IMG/VR virus record: IMGVR_UViG_3300009181_000105
Location: 1 to 51,264 of that record
Length of the DNA stretch: 51,264 nt
DNA from: a virus
Direction: 5' to 3' (one strand)
Positions 15,954-24,412 of the stretch are shown piece after piece; positions within the stretch are counted from its first letter, which is position 1; each line of letters begins with the position of its first letter. Made by a program: the position numbers and the translations under genes. The notes under the pieces are model-generated. The model did not search any database. It was not told the DNA's origin and was given only the letters and a program-made list of their open reading frames with translations.

Positions 15954-15994
15954 GAGAAGAGGCCTGGAAACGGAAAGTAAACAGGCCCCTTCTC
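15954..15994 (-). promoter_or_regulatory. 13-bp hairpin between SSB and polymerase genes
   Basis: Arms 15954-15966 and 15982-15994 pair over 13 positions (GAGAAGRGGCCTG-type, one G-U pair in RNA) around a 15-base loop. It fills most of the 73-base gap in front of the polymerase. No U-tract follows in the minus direction, so full termination is unlikely. RNA stabilisation, processing or partial attenuation setting the SSB:polymerase ratio is inference. Confidence 0.65.
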
Positions 15995-16006
15995 TTGGAA
16001 GTACAG

Positions 16007-16654
16007 TTACGCTACAGAGCGAGCAACCTCAAGCATTTCGGAGCGAGGGGTCTCTCTAATTACTTCTGCTGTGAACGGAACAGCCGCTGCTACAGTCTCT
16101 GCAACAGCGTCACTGCTTAACTTCCATTCCTCTGCTAGATCACGGCCACGCACAAAATTGAGGGTATATTGTGTCGTTGGTCCCATACCTAACCGAGAAA
16201 TTTCCCAGAACTCTTTATCAAGAGGTCCCTTGCGCTCATCATCGTGCGCCTTCTTAATCTGGCGAGCAAGTGATGGTGGCGCTGTAAGGATTTGAACGCC
16301 CTGTGTCTCACCACTAAGAACAAGGACATTGAATGCGAACTTTCCACGAGGCTTATCACCTAGTACATCGCATAGTGGGCAGTTATCTCCCAAGCAAACA
16401 AAGGACTTCTTACCCTTAGGGCGTTCAATCCAGTGTTGTTCGTATGAAGCAAATGGACGATCTTCGAGGAACTTTACAAGTTGTGGTTCTTCGGAGAAAC
16501 GGAAGTCAGTTGGAAAATCTCCATCTGTCTTTGAGACGAGAGCATCAATTGCATCCCATCCTTCTTGTACGGTTGTTCCTACTTTAGGAACTGCGGTTTC
16601 GCTATCCTCATCGAGGTATGCATCCGCGTCTACCTGCGGCTTTGTAATTGGCAT
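16007..16654 (-). CDS. Putative ssDNA-binding protein (gp32-like)
   Basis: A 215-residue protein with an acidic N-terminus. After FRFSEEPQLVKFLEDRPF comes HWIERPKGKKSFVCLGDNCPLC (residues ~74-95), whose C-x4-C-x2-C ending fits a zinc-stabilised OB-fold like T4 gp32-type phage SSBs. Then KFAFNVLVL and YTLNFVRGRDL strands follow. Its position immediately upstream of DNA polymerase fits. Binding activity is inferred from family resemblance and context. Confidence 0.65.
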   Translation of the reverse strand: MPITKPQVDADAYLDEDSETAVPKVGTTVQEGWDAIDALVSKTDGDFPTDFRFSEEPQLVKFLEDRPFASYEQHWIERPKGKKSFVCLGDNCPLCDVLGDKPRGKFAFNVLVLSGETQGVQILTAPPSLARQIKKAHDDERKGPLDKEFWEISRLGMGPTTQYTLNFVRGRDLAEEWKLSSDAVAETVAAAVPFTAEVIRETPRSEMLEVARSVA

Positions 16655-16677
16655 GTGTTTCTTTCTGGTAATGAGGC

Positions 16678-17154
16678 CTAATGGCTCTCGGTGGATGTAA
16701 TGTCCTTCCAGCGCTTTACTAAAGCCTCTGTAAGGTCTTCATGTTGGCTCCACTCTACACGAGCAGAACCAATCAATCCTCTTCGATTAAATTCCTCAAT
16801 CGAAGATTCTATTAATGCACGAGTATAAACTCGGTTGCCACCAGTCTTTTCACCCTTAAGTGTTTTAGACCGAAGGCGGTATGGAGCACGAGGAATGTAT
16901 CCCTTGCGTTCCCATAAGCGGATAGTAACAATGGTCTTTTCTAATGCAAGTGCTAATGCACCGATTGTAAATACCTCTGTCTCTACTCCACCTAATGTTT
17001 TAACAACTGGATTTGCATCCCAGCCATTACTCTCACCGCTTTTACGACGAGAAACTTTTGGATCTAAATCACGGCGTTTCTTCTTAGAACCAGGGATATA
17101 TTCAAGGTCAGCAAATGCTGCATCAATCTCGTCTTGTCCACGTAGTCCTGCCAT
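16678..17154 (-). CDS. MerR-like DNA-binding protein
   Basis: A 158-residue protein. Residues 61-110 hold the MerR helix-turn-helix and wing: VFTIGALALALEKT, TIRLWERKGYIP, then GNRVYTRALIE. The N-terminal 55 residues are basic and probably disordered, and the C-terminus is a short helix. No ligand or dimerisation domain of a classical MerR is visible. It may regulate phage promoters or act at an origin; its placement within replication genes allows both. Confidence 0.75.
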   Translation of the reverse strand: MAGLRGQDEIDAAFADLEYIPGSKKKRRDLDPKVSRRKSGESNGWDANPVVKTLGGVETEVFTIGALALALEKTIVTIRLWERKGYIPRAPYRLRSKTLKGEKTGGNRVYTRALIESSIEEFNRRGLIGSARVEWSQHEDLTEALVKRWKDITSTESH

Positions 17155-17157
17155 GTG

Positions 17158-17592
17158 CTATCTCTTATTCATTACTAACGCCCACACAATTTTTTGTGGG
17201 TACATAAGATCAATCTCTGCCTCTGTTAGTTCGTCATTGTAAAGAGCAGCCATCAACGCATCCTCATCTACAACACGGATTGTTTTGTACAGTTGATCTT
17301 CCATTCCTTTTTCAGTAATGACTTCATCTGCAATAAGTTCATCAATCTTGCGGGATACACGACGCTGTTTTACTAGAGCACCAAACCCATTTACCTCTTC
17401 AGGTAATTCAATGATGATGTTACCTTTGTCGTCTACTTCACCTATCTCATCTAGTTGAGCAAATAGACGTTCACGAACTTCCTTTTGTTGTTTCTCAAGG
17501 AAATCAAGTTGTTGTTTTAAAAAAGAATATTCTCTTGCATCTTTAATGAGCGGATCTTCTTCTCGTGATTCTGCTGCTTTTACTCTCGCCAT
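17158..17592 (-). CDS. Coiled-coil hypothetical protein (144 aa)
   Basis: Charged, helical N-terminal half (FLKQQLDFLEKQQKEVRERL, residues ~24-43) predicted coiled coil, then a small beta segment GNIIIELPEE and a helical C-terminus. Sits between the MerR-like and SNF2 helicase genes. Function not recognised. Confidence 0.6.
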   Translation of the reverse strand: MARVKAAESREEDPLIKDAREYSFLKQQLDFLEKQQKEVRERLFAQLDEIGEVDDKGNIIIELPEEVNGFGALVKQRRVSRKIDELIADEVITEKGMEDQLYKTIRVVDEDALMAALYNDELTEAEIDLMYPQKIVWALVMNKR

Positions 17593-17600
17593 GTTTCCCC

Positions 17601-19157
17601 CTATGGTCTTGCTTTCTGTAAGAACCCTATCAGACTTCCAACGGTGAGGTCGACGCCACCCTTGGCGTTAATACCCTGACCATCAATAACAGCATCTGCT
17701 ACAGCGTTCTTTTGCTGGAGCATATCATGTTGTCTTTCTTCTATCGAATCGGCAATCAACATATCTTGAATAGTGATACTAGGCCATCGGCTAGAGGCTC
17801 TTTTGATCCGACCATTTCGTTGGACAGCCAGACCTGCACTCCAAGGAAGGTCATAGTTAACCAGCAGATTAGCGATAGGCAGGTCTACACCATACCCACC
17901 AGCATCGGATGAGATGAACACACGACACTCTGGATCAGTTAGGAACTTGGTCTTACTTGTTTCCTTCTCCTTAGCATTCATGTAGCCCGTGTAAAGGGTT
18001 CCACCCACTGCCTCTTGAATGCTCTCTAACATTCCTACCCAGGAAGTAAAGACAACTACCTTTGCTTCTGGATCGGTGTCTAAGTGATCATTTACATACG
18101 CCTTTAATGCATCTAACTTGGGGGTCTTAGTAACTCCTTCTAATAAGTCTCTTGTTTTTAAACTGTTGACGTAAGCACTACCTTCTCCAAGATGCTTATC
18201 AAACTTATCTGCGCTCTTGTGTAAGAGGTTGGGGTCGTCACACAACATACGAAGAGCAGTAATCTTTGACATGATCGATCCACGCAATTGATCTACAGGA
18301 CTTCCTGGCTTACTGTCGTGTCCGTAGTGAGCCATCAGCGAGAAGTTAGCGCCTAGCAACTGCTGTGCTTCAAAGAGTTCGTTGCTTAACTCGTCTGCGA
18401 TGAAGTTGTAAAGATAGGAAGTCTTCTTATCAAAGGCAATAAACATAGGGTCACGATGAATAGTGTCTGGAAGATATGGAGCAACGTCTGCATCTGTCTG
18501 AACCTTTCGAACGGAAGAACTCTTCATTTTATCGTGGAACAACTGCAGGTTGCGATAGCGTTGAACACCGCCAAAGTGATTGCGAACAATAAATGTCTGA
18601 TCAAACAAATCAAATCTACCTAAAAGAGTTGAGTCTACAAACTGCATGATGCTGTATACCTCTTCAGGTCTACCGTTTTCAATAGGTGTTCCTGTTAATG
18701 CAAACCTAATTGGTACACTGGCAGATAGTTTCTTAACAGCCTTAGACCTCTTTGATTTAAAGCCCTTGATTGCTGTGGCTTCGTCACAGACTATGGCTCC
18801 CCAGTCTTGATCTTTGATCAAATCCCAATCTCCTACTACAGTCTCATAGTTGCAGATGACGTAGTCGGTACGTTCTTCCCAGCGTTTTGTACGGACTGCC
18901 TTAGAGCCATCGATCACCGTGGTAGAGGAGTCAGAAAACTTCTGTATCTCTTTCTGCCACTGGTACTTTAAACTTGATAGGGCAATTACTAATACTGGCT
19001 TTGTAATTACATCGTTGTCTTTTAACTCCTCCACGGAGGCAATAGTCATGCAGGTCTTACCCAATCCCATCTCATAGGCAACGAGCATCTTCTTGCGTTC
19101 CACCATACGGTCTACAGCCTCTACTTGATAGGGCTTGAGTGTTCCTGTAAAGGTCAT
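17601..19157 (-). CDS. SNF2-family DNA helicase/translocase
   Basis: A 518-residue superfamily 2 ATPase. Motif I AYEMGLGKT (27-35), motif II CDEATAIK, motif III ALTGTPIENG, motif IV-like KVVVFTSW, and motifs V/VI SSDAGGYGVDLP...VQRNGRIKR all present in order. SNF2-type proteins translocate on dsDNA. Phage versions are thought to remodel replication forks or branched DNA. ATGA coupling with the small zinc protein upstream. Confidence 0.93.
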   Translation of the reverse strand: MTFTGTLKPYQVEAVDRMVERKKMLVAYEMGLGKTCMTIASVEELKDNDVITKPVLVIALSSLKYQWQKEIQKFSDSSTTVIDGSKAVRTKRWEERTDYVICNYETVVGDWDLIKDQDWGAIVCDEATAIKGFKSKRSKAVKKLSASVPIRFALTGTPIENGRPEEVYSIMQFVDSTLLGRFDLFDQTFIVRNHFGGVQRYRNLQLFHDKMKSSSVRKVQTDADVAPYLPDTIHRDPMFIAFDKKTSYLYNFIADELSNELFEAQQLLGANFSLMAHYGHDSKPGSPVDQLRGSIMSKITALRMLCDDPNLLHKSADKFDKHLGEGSAYVNSLKTRDLLEGVTKTPKLDALKAYVNDHLDTDPEAKVVVFTSWVGMLESIQEAVGGTLYTGYMNAKEKETSKTKFLTDPECRVFISSDAGGYGVDLPIANLLVNYDLPWSAGLAVQRNGRIKRASSRWPSITIQDMLIADSIEERQHDMLQQKNAVADAVIDGQGINAKGGVDLTVGSLIGFLQKARP

Positions 19158-19327
19158 TGATTATCTATCGCAGTTGGTGCAGTTGCTAGAGACCCGCATA
19201 AGGCGCATTCCATATCTAGCATGTACAGAGAAATTTCTCCGTCCTCAAAAATTGCTAGTACTTTCCATAGCATTGATCCGCAGATGCAAACATGTAGGGG
19301 GCGATCTTTATCTCGCAAGTCCATCAT
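19154..19327 (-). CDS. Small zinc-knuckle protein (57 aa)
   Basis: A short frame fully framed by signals. It has an AAGGAGG ribosome site 7 bases before ATGATG at 19327, an ATGA overlap with the primase stop, and an ATGA overlap with the helicase start. The protein has HVCICG (12-17) and ECALCG (40-45), four cysteines in a CxC...CxxC arrangement around two beta strands (KVLAIF, ISLYML). This looks like a mini zinc ribbon. Possibly a partner of the primase or helicase on either side. Confidence 0.75.
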   Translation of the reverse strand: MMDLRDKDRPLHVCICGSMLWKVLAIFEDGEISLYMLDMECALCGSLATAPTAIDNQ

Positions 19328-20259
19328 AGATACGCCTCCTTGCCATAGATCATATCTCGTGCTGTCTCGATGCTCTTGTGTATGTCACTCTCAATCATGT
19401 CACCAACATCCTTTACATCGATTCCTGTGTAATTAAAGTAAGACAATTCAATCCCATACTTGCGAGCATGACCACGCATTTCTTCTGAGGCTTTTTGTCC
19501 AGCGCCATCGTTATCAAATGCTGCAATAACTCTTGTAGCACGGCGCATAATCTTTACCTGCTCAACACTAGGCATCGCTCCGTATGTAGAGATTGCACTG
19601 TAACCAAGTCCAACTAATCTGACCGCATCGAGTGGAGACTCAACAACGATAAGTGGTGCATCCTCTTTCAGTATCTGTACATTGAAAACTGTCTTTGATT
19701 TCTTAACACCTTGAGGTTGATTACGAAAGAAACGACCACGAGCACCCTTCTCTTGCCACCCCCACAATGAGAAATCATCGGGGTCTCTGATAGGGAGTAT
19801 CCATGCAGTGTTCTTCTCATCCCACAACACGCCGCAAGTCTCTACAGCGGCTACTGTCAAGAATCTTTTTCTTAACTCAATTTTTGGCGGAGCAACATAT
19901 ACAGCCAAACGAGCCTCTGACATTCCAATTGGATGTGCTTCGGCTTGAATGTACTCTGGTAACTCCTTGATGCGTCTCATCAATGCATCAATCGGCATAT
20001 CCTCTTTGTCGTTTGCGTACTCACGGGCCTCGTGGTAATCAATGCCCTTGATGTCTGCAACGAGTGTGTAGATGTTCCCTTTGTATCCGCAAGAGAAACA
20101 GATGTGTGCGCCAGTCTCGGAGTTAATCCACCAAGAAGGATTGTGATCTTCTTTTCCTGTGCGCTTCTTATGCATAGGGCACAAACCATTAACCTCAATA
20201 CCACGCTGTGCATACAGTGGGAGGTCTAAGGAAAGAAGAACACGCTCTACATCAATCAC
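19324..20259 (-). CDS. DNA primase (CHC2 zinc finger + TOPRIM)
   Basis: About 311 residues. An N-terminal zinc finger CPMH...CFSCGYKGN matches the CHC2 domain. The TOPRIM motifs are VVESPLDAVRL (Glu) and AFDNDGAGQKA (DxD). It would synthesise RNA primers for the DnaB helicase encoded directly upstream. Start chosen as GTG at 20259, giving the GTGA overlap used across this genome. A GTG at 20289 would add 10 residues and overlap dnaB by 34 bases. Confidence 0.9.
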   Translation of the reverse strand: MIDVERVLLSLDLPLYAQRGIEVNGLCPMHKKRTGKEDHNPSWWINSETGAHICFSCGYKGNIYTLVADIKGIDYHEAREYANDKEDMPIDALMRRIKELPEYIQAEAHPIGMSEARLAVYVAPPKIELRKRFLTVAAVETCGVLWDEKNTAWILPIRDPDDFSLWGWQEKGARGRFFRNQPQGVKKSKTVFNVQILKEDAPLIVVESPLDAVRLVGLGYSAISTYGAMPSVEQVKIMRRATRVIAAFDNDGAGQKASEEMRGHARKYGIELSYFNYTGIDVKDVGDMIESDIHKSIETARDMIYGKEAYL

Positions 20260-21506
20260 ATGCGGTTCCAATTCGAACAGTAAACACACTTCAACATCTC
20301 GTCTTCATCGTGGAAGCAGCCAGTTTCCCAGCGCCATGTGAGCGCTGTCTCACTAGGTCCACAGTTACGAGATGCAACAATCTTTAGTAAACGAATCTCT
20401 TCATCTTCCTCTACTGGCTCAAGACCAAGGATTACATCTGAGTCCTGGAAGAATGAAGATGAATAACCAATTGAGTCGGCAGTAACTTTTCCAGCACGCA
20501 TCTTCCACAACAGAGTCTGTGTAGTAATGATTACTGGCTTTTGAATTCTTTGGGCTAGACGTTTCAATCCACGAGTGATGTTAGTGATTGCTTGTGGGGT
20601 ATTCATCTCGCCACTTACTTCATCAAGCATCAAGTACACACCGTCTACAAATACTATGTCTGGCTTTGTCTGTTCAATCTTTGCAGCAAGTGATGAGACT
20701 GTAATTCCGTTGACAGCATCTACTAAATGGAAAGAGTGTTCTTTCTCCATCTCGTTGAGTGTGTCTATGTAGCGGGCCTCTTCTGCTGGTAACAACTTTC
20801 CACGACGCAGACGTCCGTGTGAGATGTGTGAACGCATCGCATCGTGACGTTGCTGTTGTTCGTGGTTGTTCATCTCAAAAGATTGGAACATAGGAATTTT
20901 TCCACCTCTGTGCACATTGATCGCCATCTGTAATGCAATCTGTGATTTACCAGTTTTTGGTGGAGCAATAATTGTAATCAACTGACCAGATTGTAGACCT
21001 GCCGTTGCTTCATCAATCTTTGCAAACCCTGTAGGTATACCTAAGAAGGTTGAGTTCTGTAGAGACTGATACTCCTTGTAGCGTTCCTCTGTGTTTTTTG
21101 TAAGATCGATCTCGTGGGTTCCCAGAACACCTTGCTCATTAACCTTGGTGATTGTTGCTTCCATAGCAAGCAGAGCAGCATCATGATTGTTGTCCTGTAG
21201 TTGTTCAATTGCATTCTCAAGACCTTGACGAGTAAGGAGTCGACGACGGAAATCAACTATGGTGTCAAGCAAGTACTCAATGTTGTCTTGTACATCTAAG
21301 ACTTTGTAATTTGGATAGTGATCTTTTACTGTTACAGCGGTAGGTACTTCGCTGTACTCGCCGTAGTGTTTACGGACAAAATCCCAGACTCTCTTGTTGT
21401 CATCATCTAAGAACCACGCATTAGTTACGCCACGTTGTAGCGCTGGAATAATGTCTCGATCTCGAATGACCTTGCTGACTAAGCGATGCTCATTGTCAGA
21501 TGCCAT
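20256..21506 (-). CDS. dnaB: Replicative DNA helicase, DnaB family
   Basis: A 416-residue RecA-fold hexameric helicase. An N-terminal DnaB-like helical domain starts with ASDNEHRLVSKVIRDRD. Walker A is APPKTGKSQ (~180-188), Walker B VFVDGVYL, and a SQQ-type motif region TTQTLLW is present; LTWRWETGCF precedes the end. It unwinds DNA ahead of Pol A and recruits primase. It lies in one coupled block with the primase and, two genes upstream, the loader. Confidence 0.93.
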   Translation of the reverse strand: MASDNEHRLVSKVIRDRDIIPALQRGVTNAWFLDDDNKRVWDFVRKHYGEYSEVPTAVTVKDHYPNYKVLDVQDNIEYLLDTIVDFRRRLLTRQGLENAIEQLQDNNHDAALLAMEATITKVNEQGVLGTHEIDLTKNTEERYKEYQSLQNSTFLGIPTGFAKIDEATAGLQSGQLITIIAPPKTGKSQIALQMAINVHRGGKIPMFQSFEMNNHEQQQRHDAMRSHISHGRLRRGKLLPAEEARYIDTLNEMEKEHSFHLVDAVNGITVSSLAAKIEQTKPDIVFVDGVYLMLDEVSGEMNTPQAITNITRGLKRLAQRIQKPVIITTQTLLWKMRAGKVTADSIGYSSSFFQDSDVILGLEPVEEDEEIRLLKIVASRNCGPSETALTWRWETGCFHDEDEMLKCVYCSNWNRM

Positions 21507-21519
21507 TTAGTGTCCCCTC

Positions 21520-21936
21520 TTACATATTGTCTATTTGTACTCCTGCTGATCCATATCGTGCAACTCGTCCTGGGACATCTATAACGCCCCGTAGATTAGC
21601 ACGGTATGGGATACCAGCAACTAACTCGTCTGGGTTCTCGTAGAGTTGCCAGTAGTTAAATGGATTGACCACACGCTTTTCTAACTTGTCAAACGCCTTC
21701 TCAAGTAACTCTTCAGTCCAACCGTGATCTTGATAGCCAGCCAACTCAAGTGATACTCCGTAGTTGTTTGCAAGTTTCCATAACTTGTTAGCGTTCTGGA
21801 GATCGATGTTACCGATCTTGTATTCAAGTTTCTTTGACAGAAGTCTTCTAGTTTCCTCTTCAACCAATGCAATTACTACATCGGTAAGGCACACAACCTG
21901 TAGGGAGGAGACATTTGAGATGTCCCCGCCTTTCAT
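21520..21936 (-). CDS. Hypothetical protein in helicase/loader block (138 aa)
   Basis: Helical N-terminal half (ALVEEETRRLLSKKLEY), NANKLWKLANNYGVSLELAGY, and a C-terminus with GIPYRANLRGVIDVPGRVARYG. Coupled by ATGA to the SWIM gene and adjacent to dnaB. I recognise no family. Context suggests a replication accessory role. Confidence 0.6.
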   Translation of the reverse strand: MKGGDISNVSSLQVVCLTDVVIALVEEETRRLLSKKLEYKIGNIDLQNANKLWKLANNYGVSLELAGYQDHGWTEELLEKAFDKLEKRVVNPFNYWQLYENPDELVAGIPYRANLRGVIDVPGRVARYGSAGVQIDNM

Positions 21937-22241
21937 ATGACCTCTACTTTAGCGTACTTGACCACAAAGTCACGAAACTTCTTTGGGTCATCGCTTGCCT
22001 CTACTGCTAGGTCCTCAGATACTTCTGAAGGAACAAGTATTGAGTAGTGACCTTTGTTAAAACGCATTTTGTTTTGAACAAATAATGCGTGCTTGCATGA
22101 GGCTGTCTTACGCCACACAGGGCAGTTGCATCGTGTTCTCTTTGATTCAGTATCGACTTCAACTTCAAAGATGCCAGCAGCCTGAGCAGAGATAAAGACT
22201 TGAACGGTTCGCCAATGCGATTCCATACTCATACCTCTCAT
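21933..22241 (-). CDS. SWIM zinc-finger protein
   Basis: A 102-residue protein whose centre, CNCPVWRKTASCKHALF (38-54), is the SWIM signature CxCx(n)CxH (C38, C40, C49, H51). SWIM domains bind DNA or proteins and occur with SNF2 helicases and recombination factors. A SNF2 helicase gene lies about 3 kb downstream in the same unit. ATGA overlap with the loader gene. Confidence 0.8.
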   Translation of the reverse strand: MRGMSMESHWRTVQVFISAQAAGIFEVEVDTESKRTRCNCPVWRKTASCKHALFVQNKMRFNKGHYSILVPSEVSEDLAVEASDDPKKFRDFVVKYAKVEVI

Positions 22242-22960
22242 TGGGCTGCTCTTAGGTCAGAACCAATGATAGGGACTCGGATAAATGCTTCGTGGGCGAA
22301 ACTTGCCATGGCTTCTTTGTACTCCGCTTCCCAATCTTCCAGTCTAACATTTGTAGTTACAATTGTCGGTAGGGACTTGTCGTATCTTAATCTAAGAATC
22401 TCATCAAATGAACTGTCGTCATACTTACTTCCATACTCTTTACCAAGATCATCGATCACAAGTATGCGAACATTAAGGAAGTCCAACTTCGAGCGTCCGT
22501 GAAAGCCATCAAGTTCATAGATCATATTGCGCTTATCATCGTGATCCGCATCGAAGGTGGACTTTTTACGTGATAAGAACTCTGGGTATGTCATGTAGTA
22601 AATTGGACGAGTTCGTAATCCATAGTCTGAGATAGTCAATCCAAGAATCTTTGCGGCCTCTGCATCGTTGTCAGGAAGTCTGCGAACAAACTCCATGGCA
22701 GCAACTACTGCGTGAGTTGTCTTTCCAATTCCTGGACCGCCATCAAAGAGCAGGCCAACACCGTTGATACCGATGTTGCCAATCTGCTTAACGACATGAC
22801 CACCAACCGCATCATCGATCCACGTCGCAACCTCGCTAGGAAACTCTCCAGCCCTGTCGATTATGTCTTGTGGTTCAAGACCTAAAAATCGACGTGGGAT
22901 ATTTGAGGTACGAAGTAGCCAGTGCTTCTTAATCGCAGATAGCGTGTTGATGTCGTACAT
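22238..22960 (-). CDS. AAA+ helicase loader (DnaC/IstB-like)
   Basis: A 240-residue ATPase. Walker A FDGGPGIGKTTH (72-83), Walker B ILVIDDLGKEYG (~144-155), sensor 1 PTIVTTNV and a C-terminal RVPIIGSDLR with the sensor arginine fit DnaC/DnaI loaders. It would load the phage DnaB helicase at forks. A GAGGGGGG ribosome site precedes ATG. First gene of a tight block loader-SWIM-unknown-dnaB-primase. Confidence 0.87.
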   Translation of the reverse strand: MYDINTLSAIKKHWLLRTSNIPRRFLGLEPQDIIDRAGEFPSEVATWIDDAVGGHVVKQIGNIGINGVGLLFDGGPGIGKTTHAVVAAMEFVRRLPDNDAEAAKILGLTISDYGLRTRPIYYMTYPEFLSRKKSTFDADHDDKRNMIYELDGFHGRSKLDFLNVRILVIDDLGKEYGSKYDDSSFDEILRLRYDKSLPTIVTTNVRLEDWEAEYKEAMASFAHEAFIRVPIIGSDLRAAQ

Positions 22961-22978
22961 GATCCCCCCTCAGGGTTA

Positions 22979-23305
22979 CTACTTAGTGAATGTGAATGCG
23001 TTGTCAACCTTGAAGGTTAACGAGCCAGTAAAGGCTGTTGGCTTGCCTTTTGCATCAAGTGCTCCAGTTGCAACCATCTTTACTGACTTGCGAGGTGTGT
23101 GCTTAAGGACCTGCTCCTTGACCCAACGCTTTGCAGCAGATGCGTTCTTCCATGCTGTGTATTCGCTGATGCCTTCTGCAGGTTGCATAGAGTTAACAGA
23201 CTCTCCAGCAGGACGTTGTGCACTGACGATAGCAAGCCATCCGCCAGCCTTCTCAGTGTTGAGTGTGATCGTTGCTACAAATGTTGCTTCAACCTTCTTA
23301 GCCAT
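22979..23305 (-). CDS. Hypothetical protein (108 aa)
   Basis: Beta-rich at both ends (VEATFVATITLN; TAFTGSLTFKVDNAFTFTK) with a basic helix in the middle (SAAKRWVKEQVLKHTPRKS). Looks like a small alpha/beta DNA-binding domain but I cannot name it. Overlaps the 46-residue membrane protein gene by 8 bases, with AAGGAGAAAAAC upstream. Confidence 0.6.
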   Translation of the reverse strand: MAKKVEATFVATITLNTEKAGGWLAIVSAQRPAGESVNSMQPAEGISEYTAWKNASAAKRWVKEQVLKHTPRKSVKMVATGALDAKGKPTAFTGSLTFKVDNAFTFTK

Positions 23306-23438
23306 TGTTTTTCTCCTTCAGTAGTTTTCTTATTTGCTTTTGTAAAAACATGTTCTCTTTCCAAAACAAACCCATTACAGTTATTGAACCAGCAAGTGCA
23401 ATAATTATTGCAAGCATTGTTCCTGTATCTAAAATCAT
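23298..23438 (-). CDS. Single-span membrane protein (46 aa)
   Basis: A short frame with strong signals: AGGAG 8 bases upstream and ATGA overlap with the preceding gene. Residues 8-25 (MLAIIIALAGSITVMGLF) form one membrane segment, followed by a basic cytoplasmic tail (KQIRKLLKEK). Such proteins in phages include small membrane anchors, antiholin-like and superinfection factors; which applies here is unknown. Confidence 0.65.
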   Translation of the reverse strand: MILDTGTMLAIIIALAGSITVMGLFWKENMFLQKQIRKLLKEKNNG

Positions 23439-24412
23439 TTAGTTGCTCCTAATCTTTTTTCGTAACGCTCTAACTGTGCACGACCAGAGAGTGAGTTCTG
23501 GAAGACCTTGCCATCACTGGCGGTTAGGGTGGAGACCTTAACAGATGTATCGACCTTAGCATTTACTTTGTTTAGTCCCAAATTTTCACGGGCCTGATTC
23601 ATCTTCTTACCAAAGGATGCTAGGTACACCTTGTAGAGATGCGGGGCTTCATCGCCAATGCTATGGAAGTTGCGCTCATCTGCCATAAACAGTTTGAGCA
23701 GTTCCAGTTCGACTAGGGCTGTGGTTTGGTACTGCTTGCGAAACTTGCTGAGGGCTCCTGATAACTGTCGGACGTTAACGGTGCCTGGTAGGAGCGGGTA
23801 GCGTTTACCAACTCGATATGAGAATTCAGCAGCGACGTCCATGGGAGTCCATTCATGCTCAGGTCGCTTGCCTCTGGTCTTTGGGTCTGACTTGCGGATC
23901 TTCGGCTGAACAGCATCCCGCTCCTCAACAAGGCCGAAGCCTGCAAGATTGTCTGAATCATCTTCCCATTTTCTCATAGGTACTCGTATCTCTTTCATTG
24001 AAACACCTTCGGTGTTTCTAATATCTTTTAATTGATTACTATCTTTGCTATTAGGTACTAATGACTTATTAGTAATATGGCTACGTAACTTATAGTCATG
24101 TGAGGTGTGGACATTTGCGTCCCCTAGGCTTGAGGACTCTAGCGTCCCGCTTGGGCTTGTGATGTCCAGTAAGTCTATACCACGATATCCGTTGGCTCTC
24201 TTGGTCCGAGTTCGCTTGAGGAAGCCAGCCTCTTCCAGGGCTATGAGGCCTCTACGGACCGTCTTCTCATGGACGTTGCCAGTCTCTATACCAAGTTGGG
24301 CTGCTGAGGCCTTCAGACGGCCTTCAGAGCCCGCTAGATGGCACATGGTGGCCAGCAGTCGGAACTGATAATCGGTTAGGTTGGCGGTATACGCCTCATG
24401 TGGGATTCTCAC
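23435..24412 (-). CDS. Winged-helix replication-initiator-like protein
   Basis: A 325-residue protein. Residues ~13-75 hold a winged helix-turn-helix: DYQFRLLATMCHLAG, AAQLGIETGNVHEKTVRRGLIALEEAGFLKR (split at ~37-67). A polar linker follows, and a C-terminal helical domain (residues ~195-280). The layout resembles DnaD/RepA-like initiator proteins next to a DnaC-type loader. GTG start in a GTGA overlap. First gene of the replication module in transcription order apart from the one at 24409. Confidence 0.7.
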   Translation of the reverse strand: MRIPHEAYTANLTDYQFRLLATMCHLAGSEGRLKASAAQLGIETGNVHEKTVRRGLIALEEAGFLKRTRTKRANGYRGIDLLDITSPSGTLESSSLGDANVHTSHDYKLRSHITNKSLVPNSKDSNQLKDIRNTEGVSMKEIRVPMRKWEDDSDNLAGFGLVEERDAVQPKIRKSDPKTRGKRPEHEWTPMDVAAEFSYRVGKRYPLLPGTVNVRQLSGALSKFRKQYQTTALVELELLKLFMADERNFHSIGDEAPHLYKVYLASFGKKMNQARENLGLNKVNAKVDTSVKVSTLTASDGKVFQNSLSGRAQLERYEKRLGATK

